Part shown: one piece after another, positions 15,727-19,481 of the stretch
How positions within the stretch are numbered: the stretch's first letter is position 1
Layout of the letters: the number at the start of each line of letters is the position of its first letter
DNA from: an uncultured Bacteroidota bacterium
GTDB taxonomy: Bacteria; Bacteroidota; Bacteroidia; Bacteroidales; P3
Assembly: GCA_900545215.1 (NCBI GenBank)
Contig: UQXW01000042.1
Coordinates: 1 to 19,481, forward strand
Length of the DNA stretch: 19,481 nucleotides
Direction of reading: 5' to 3'
Position numbers and translations under genes: made by a program
The notes under the pieces: generated by a model
The model's database searches: none
What the model was told of the DNA's origin: nothing
The model's input: only the letters and a program-made list of their open reading frames with translations

Positions 15727-16364
15727 AAAGAGTATTGATTTTATGCCTTGGGCTTATTGCATTCTTTTCTGCGGATGCACAGTATATCCAATCTTCACAA
15801 GTGAAAAGCAGCAAAGAACCATGGAAGTACGGAGTAAAAGCAGGAGGCAGTTTCGACAGACTTTCGATAAAATCGGGCTGCACATCGAAGTTCGGGTATA
15901 AGGTCGGACTTGTTGCAGAGAAGCGTTTGGTCTATAATTTGTACTTCCAGCCCTCATTGTCCTTTGTGAAGAAAGGCTTCGAATACGAAATACAGAAAGG
16001 CTTTCGGTTGAATGTCAATGCCATGTTGGCAGAGATAGACGCAGGTTTATTGTTGAAATTCGGAGATGACAGATTGCAAAAGGGCTTCTTCCTCTCGCTG
16101 ACACCTTATTATGCTTACGGTTTCGGCGGAAAGAGCAGAAGCACAGACCTTAAACCGGATTCCGAAAACTACAACAAAGAAACGGAATACTCCACATTCG
16201 AGAATAACAATCGTGGAGACATAGGCTTCAAATTAGGTTGCGGGTACGATTTCAACAAACGTTTCGAGGTTGCAGGCAACTACACTTTTGGAATGAACAA
16301 ATTCTCAAACACGGTCAACTATCGCTGGCGTGCGTGGAGCGTTCAACTGATATTATTCTTCTGA
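15723..16364 (+). CDS. Small outer-membrane beta-barrel protein (OMP_b-brl type)
   Basis: The 213-residue protein has a signal peptide (1-19, ending SADA). Alternating amphipathic strands follow (WKYGVKAGGSFDRL, YKVGLVAEKRL, LYFQPSLSFVKKGFEY, MLAEIDAGLLLKFG and so on), and it ends in phenylalanine (LILFF) as barrel proteins do for BAM recognition. It resembles the small 8- or 10-strand barrels of Bacteroidota grouped with OMP_b-brl or PorT-like families. The N-terminal NLPxYDxKxxHFG signature of true PorT is absent. Its start overlaps the stop of the transglutaminase-like gene (ATGA) with a strong Shine-Dalgarno sequence. Its last 12 bases overlap the 3' end of the oppositely oriented FAD oxidoreductase gene. 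Function is unknown; by context it may anchor or report on the two upstream secreted proteins. Confidence 0.85.
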   Translation: MKRVLILCLGLIAFFSADAQYIQSSQVKSSKEPWKYGVKAGGSFDRLSIKSGCTSKFGYKVGLVAEKRLVYNLYFQPSLSFVKKGFEYEIQKGFRLNVNAMLAEIDAGLLLKFGDDRLQKGFFLSLTPYYAYGFGGKSRSTDLKPDSENYNKETEYSTFENNNRGDIGFKLGCGYDFNKRFEVAGNYTFGMNKFSNTVNYRWRAWSVQLILFF

Positions 16365-17891
16365 ACCGGCTATCTTCTTTGCTGCATTTATGCCGTCCAT
16401 TGCGGAAGAAGTAATTCCGCCCGCATATCCGGCACCCTCGCCGCATGGATACAGGTTTTTAAGTTGCAAATGCTGCAAACTGTCCTTATCTCTCGGTATT
16501 CTGACAGGCGAAGATGTGCGAGACTCCAAGCCAATCATCAAAGCGTCATTTGTTACGAAGCCTTTCATCTTCTTATCGAAAGCGACAAAACCCTGCCTCA
16601 AAGAATCGGAAATGAATTTCGGCAACAAATCGCTCATATCAGCCGACCTCAAACCGGCAGGATAGGAAGAGTTGCAAAGAGAGCTTGAAACCTTTCCTGC
16701 GACAAAGTCGGATATTCTTTGAGCGGGAGCCACCTGCCTGTCCGAATACATATTTTGTTCGCATTCTTCCTGAAACCTCATCAATGAAAGAGTCCCATAA
16801 TGCAAATATTCCGGCACATCTTTCTCCGAAACAGAAACCACAATTCCCGAATTGGCATAAGGAGAATTACGAAGAGATGAAGACATTCCGTTGACCACCA
16901 GACACCCCCTCTCCGTCGAAGAAGGAATTACCATGCCTCCCGGACACATGCAGAAAGAGAACACTCCACGGTCTCCGATATTGTGTGCAAGAGAATAAGT
17001 TGCAGCAGGCAACAATCTCGAATACTTATCGGTGTGGTATTGTGTGCGATTGATAAATTCCTGAGCATGTTCCACTCTTACTCCCATGGCAAAAGGCTTG
17101 GATTCTATCAACCATGATTTTTCCGAAAACAACTTATAAACATCTCTTGCCGAATGTCCGCAAGCCAAAATGACGGCTTTACCCTCCAAAGTGCTGCCAT
17201 CGGCAGTTTTTACCCCATACACCGAACCGTCTCGAACCAACAAATCCACCACCTTCGAGTTAAAGTGGTATTCTCCTCCGCATTCCGTTATCTTGTTCCT
17301 TATGTTCTTTATTATTCTCGACAGTTTATCCGTCCCTATGTGGGCATGTGCGTCGATCGATATATCTTCGTCTGCACCGAATTCCACGAATGTTTCCAAC
17401 ACTTCGCCGATATTTCCTCTCTTATTGGAACGTGTGTAAAGCTTTCCATCGGAAAAAGTCCCTGCTCCACCCTCTCCGAAGCACCAATTCGATTCTTCAT
17501 TCAGCTCCTCGTTGCGAGCAATCAAGGCAATATCCTTTTTTCTTTCCTCGACAGGCTTACCTCTCTCCACTATGACAGGTTTCAAGCCGTATTCCAGCAA
17601 TTTCAAAGCCGCAAACAAACCACAAGGACCTGCTCCGACTATCACCACTCTTTCCGACTTTGAAACATCATGATATATCTTTGTTTTGACTTCTTCTTTC
17701 TTCTTTTCGGTGGAAGCAAATACCCTCAAACAAAAACGCGGTTCACCTCTGCTGTCGATACTTCGACGAAGTATTTTGAAATAAGCCAAATCCTGAACTT
17801 TCAACCGGCATGCAGATGCAATCCTCCTTTTCAAGCAATCATGCGATAAAGCCTCGTGCGGTTTCAATCGCAGTTCCAATTCTTTCTCCAT
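16353..17891 (-). CDS. FAD-dependent oxidoreductase (COG2509 type)
   Basis: The 512-residue flavoprotein has a small N-terminal domain (1 to about 70), a Rossmann FAD-binding motif VIVGAGPCG at 83-91 ending in an acidic residue (VIVER), and a conserved GEGGAGTFSDGKLYTRS at 139-155. A second dinucleotide-type strand VILACGHSARDV lies mid-protein, and PCGEGAGYAGGITSSAMDG near the C-terminus is the second FAD contact. This is the COG2509 family of uncharacterised FAD-dependent dehydrogenases, whose substrate is unknown. There is no signal peptide, so it is cytoplasmic. Its ATG at 17891 directly follows the PorT stop codon (TAAATG, no gap), so it is the last gene of the kinase / porT / oxidoreductase operon. 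The 3' end overlaps the convergent barrel gene by 12 bases. Confidence 0.9.
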   Translation of the reverse strand: MEKELELRLKPHEALSHDCLKRRIASACRLKVQDLAYFKILRRSIDSRGEPRFCLRVFASTEKKKEEVKTKIYHDVSKSERVVIVGAGPCGLFAALKLLEYGLKPVIVERGKPVEERKKDIALIARNEELNEESNWCFGEGGAGTFSDGKLYTRSNKRGNIGEVLETFVEFGADEDISIDAHAHIGTDKLSRIIKNIRNKITECGGEYHFNSKVVDLLVRDGSVYGVKTADGSTLEGKAVILACGHSARDVYKLFSEKSWLIESKPFAMGVRVEHAQEFINRTQYHTDKYSRLLPAATYSLAHNIGDRGVFSFCMCPGGMVIPSSTERGCLVVNGMSSSLRNSPYANSGIVVSVSEKDVPEYLHYGTLSLMRFQEECEQNMYSDRQVAPAQRISDFVAGKVSSSLCNSSYPAGLRSADMSDLLPKFISDSLRQGFVAFDKKMKGFVTNDALMIGLESRTSSPVRIPRDKDSLQHLQLKNLYPCGEGAGYAGGITSSAMDGINAAKKIAGSEE

Positions 17892-18593
17892 TTATTCGAA
17901 AGTGAAATTGATGTAGAATATTTGTGTCTTTACCTTGTCCAATACGTCCGAATACATGGTTTTGTATCCGTGAACGAGAATATCGTTCAGTCCGTAGGAA
18001 CTTTTTATCTCTATTCCGAGTTTTATGTAATTCAGATAGAAGTCAAAACCTACTCCAAGGGTATAGAACCATTCCGAATTGTTGACTTTCATCAGTATTT
18101 CATCGGGAGAAGCTTTCTTTCTCTTTATCGATGCCAAATCATAGGCGAATTTGCACCCTGCTATCAGATATGGTCGGAAGTTTCTCCATCTTTTGGATTG
18201 TATCTTGAACTCCAAAGGGGCTTCGACGTATATTACCTCCATCGGAACGTTGCTTTCTATATATTTCCCGTTCTTATCGATGTAATAATTCAAGCGTCTG
18301 TCGCTGAAAATTATCGAGGGCAGAAATCGCAATCGCAAATATTCGCACAATCGTAAGTCTCCGATAAATCCGAGTTGAAATCCGTTGCTCCTCTCCGAGT
18401 CAAAACCCATGACGGTATCAAAATAGGGTCTGTTCTCTTTCTCGATCATGTTGGAGAAAAGTCTGTTATATCCGAGTATGCAGCCGAAATGAATGGTTTT
18501 GTCATCATAATGAGGAAGATTCGGCGGGGAACTCTGTGCATAAATGCTTCCGCAGCAAAATAACGACAGCAAAGAAAAAAGCAACTTCTTCAT
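17892..18593 (-). CDS. porT: PorT-family outer-membrane beta-barrel (type IX secretion)
   Basis: The 233-residue protein begins with a signal peptide (MKKLLFSLLSLFCC..., probable cleavage near 19). The PorT hallmark NLPHYDDKTIHFGCILGYN follows at 25-43. The rest is amphipathic strand after strand, with LRFLPSIIFSDRRLNYY, VIYVEAPLEFKIQSKRWRNFRPYLIAG and a C-terminal FYINFTFE. PorT (SprT in Flavobacterium) is needed for type IX secretion of proteins with a conserved C-terminal domain, as in gingipain export by Porphyromonas. Its length matches the family. The gene starts one base after the stop of the PfkB kinase gene and its stop is joined to the FAD oxidoreductase start. The identification rests on motif memory, so I keep some doubt between porT itself and a close barrel paralogue. 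Confidence 0.82.
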   Translation of the reverse strand: MKKLLFSLLSLFCCGSIYAQSSPPNLPHYDDKTIHFGCILGYNRLFSNMIEKENRPYFDTVMGFDSERSNGFQLGFIGDLRLCEYLRLRFLPSIIFSDRRLNYYIDKNGKYIESNVPMEVIYVEAPLEFKIQSKRWRNFRPYLIAGCKFAYDLASIKRKKASPDEILMKVNNSEWFYTLGVGFDFYLNYIKLGIEIKSSYGLNDILVHGYKTMYSDVLDKVKTQIFYINFTFE

Positions 18594-18594
18594 T

Positions 18595-19481
18595 CTACTT
18601 GCTCTTTAATAATTCCGACAGTAGTTTTTCTTTGTCTATCGGCACCACACCTACGGATTCGCAAACCAAGCCACCGGACATGTTGCTTATCTTGGCTGTT
18701 TCCAAGGCATCCAAGCCTAATGCCATGCAAAGACTTGCGACACTTATAACCGTATCGCCCGCTCCGCTCACATCCGCTATCTTTCGCAAATATGCCGGTT
18801 GCATTTCGACTTTCGGTTCTTGGGAGGTAAAATCAGCAATGAACACTCCGTACTCGCTCAATGTAATGAACACTTTTTCTATTCCCTGCTTTTGGTGAAG
18901 TGTAAGTGCCGCTTGATACAACACTTCTTCTTTCGGCGTTTCTATATCTGCCTTTAAGCCCTCTCTCAACTCCTTTAAGTTGGGTTTGAACAGACTTACG
19001 TTTTTGTAGAATGGGAAATTTCTCTTTTTGGGATCGACACATGTCGGTATGGATTTGGATTTCGCCACAGCAACAAGGCATTCTATCAAGTCTTTTGTAA
19101 TAACTCCCTTGTCGTAATCTTGAAATATTATGGCATTCGGCTTGTTCGATTCGATGATTTTCTCAATCCTTTGCAAGAATGCGGTTTGTTCGTTATCAGA
19201 TAAGGGTAATTCCGTTTCTTCATCTATTCTCAACATTTGGGATTTGTTGCCGAGAATTCTTGTTTTCACCGTTGTGCAACGCTCCGTGGAGAAAAGCAAT
19301 CCGTCCGTATTTATATTTTGTTCTTGAAACAAACCTTTCAATATTCGTCCCTCCATATCGTCTCCCACAACAGAGCAAATTATCGGCTTTGCTCCCATTG
19401 CAGCAACATTCAATGCTACATTGGCAGCTCCTCCGAGGCGGTTTTCGCTTGTGGCTATTTCTCGGCAATCCATGACCGCAA
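18595..19481 (-). CDS. rfaE1: PfkB-family sugar kinase, heptose-7-phosphate kinase-like (partial, N-terminus outside window)
   Basis: The frame is open to the window edge, and the conserved sequence before NRLGGAANVALN is missing. The first ATG at 19473 is therefore probably internal, and the real start lies beyond 19481. Visible from there are RLGGAANVALNVAAMG (12-27), the FQDYDKG motif (117-123), DPKKRNF (147-153) and the PfkB catalytic signature SGAGDT (236-241, base Asp240). These fit the RfaE domain I kinases that phosphorylate D-glycero-D-manno-heptose 7-phosphate for the LPS inner core. The protein stops after the kinase domain, so the nucleotidyltransferase half of bifunctional HldE is absent and must be encoded elsewhere if the pathway is complete. 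It is the first visible gene of the operon with porT, with one base between them (TAG-A-ATG). Confidence 0.85.
   Translation of the reverse strand, partial: AVMDCREIATSENRLGGAANVALNVAAMGAKPIICSVVGDDMEGRILKGLFQEQNINTDGLLFSTERCTTVKTRILGNKSQMLRIDEETELPLSDNEQTAFLQRIEKIIESNKPNAIIFQDYDKGVITKDLIECLVAVAKSKSIPTCVDPKKRNFPFYKNVSLFKPNLKELREGLKADIETPKEEVLYQAALTLHQKQGIEKVFITLSEYGVFIADFTSQEPKVEMQPAYLRKIADVSGAGDTVISVASLCMALGLDALETAKISNMSGGLVCESVGVVPIDKEKLLSELLKSK

Overview
The window reads as a chromosomal segment from a member of the Bacteroidota, most likely Bacteroidales. The evidence is the protein families together: a PorT-type type IX secretion barrel, two DUF1573 proteins with signal peptides, a PpiD/SurA-like foldase, and OMP_b-brl-type barrels. 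Several genes also have the Bacteroidota promoter signature TAnnTTTG upstream and lack a Shine-Dalgarno sequence. Species cannot be named from the sequence. I see no prophage, insertion sequence, CRISPR array or rRNA.

Layout: 1-734 has no convincing complete gene but holds many palindromes and a textbook promoter for cinA (735-1970, +). cinA converges on an AlgI-type MBOAT O-acyltransferase gene (1996-3489, -). A tRNA-Val(UAC) gene (3576-3650, -) follows, with its own promoter and terminator. Next are three minus-strand operons or units: Nif3-like / coiled-coil zinc ribbon / dihydroorotase (6697 down to 3754); DUF1573 / DUF1573 / class I aminotransferase (9052 down to 6954); and a lone membrane-anchored PpiD-like peptidyl-prolyl isomerase (11347 down to 9218).

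A divergent promoter region near 11350-11517 separates the PpiD-like gene from a plus-strand operon: S41 C-terminal processing protease, multidomain transglutaminase-like protein, small outer-membrane beta-barrel (11518-16364). All three products carry signal peptides, and the last two genes overlap in ATGA. This operon converges, with a 12-base overlap, on a tightly packed minus-strand operon: heptose-7-phosphate-kinase-like PfkB protein (cut by the window end), PorT, and a COG2509-type FAD-dependent oxidoreductase (19481 down to 16353).

Functionally the window is mostly core metabolism (NMN/CinA, pyrimidine, amino acid, LPS heptose) plus envelope biogenesis (PpiD, S41 protease, transglutaminase-like protein, barrels, PorT, MBOAT). 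No clear undescribed defence or mobile system is visible. The best leads are the protease-transglutaminase-barrel operon, PorT linked to LPS heptose metabolism, and the palindrome-rich upstream region.
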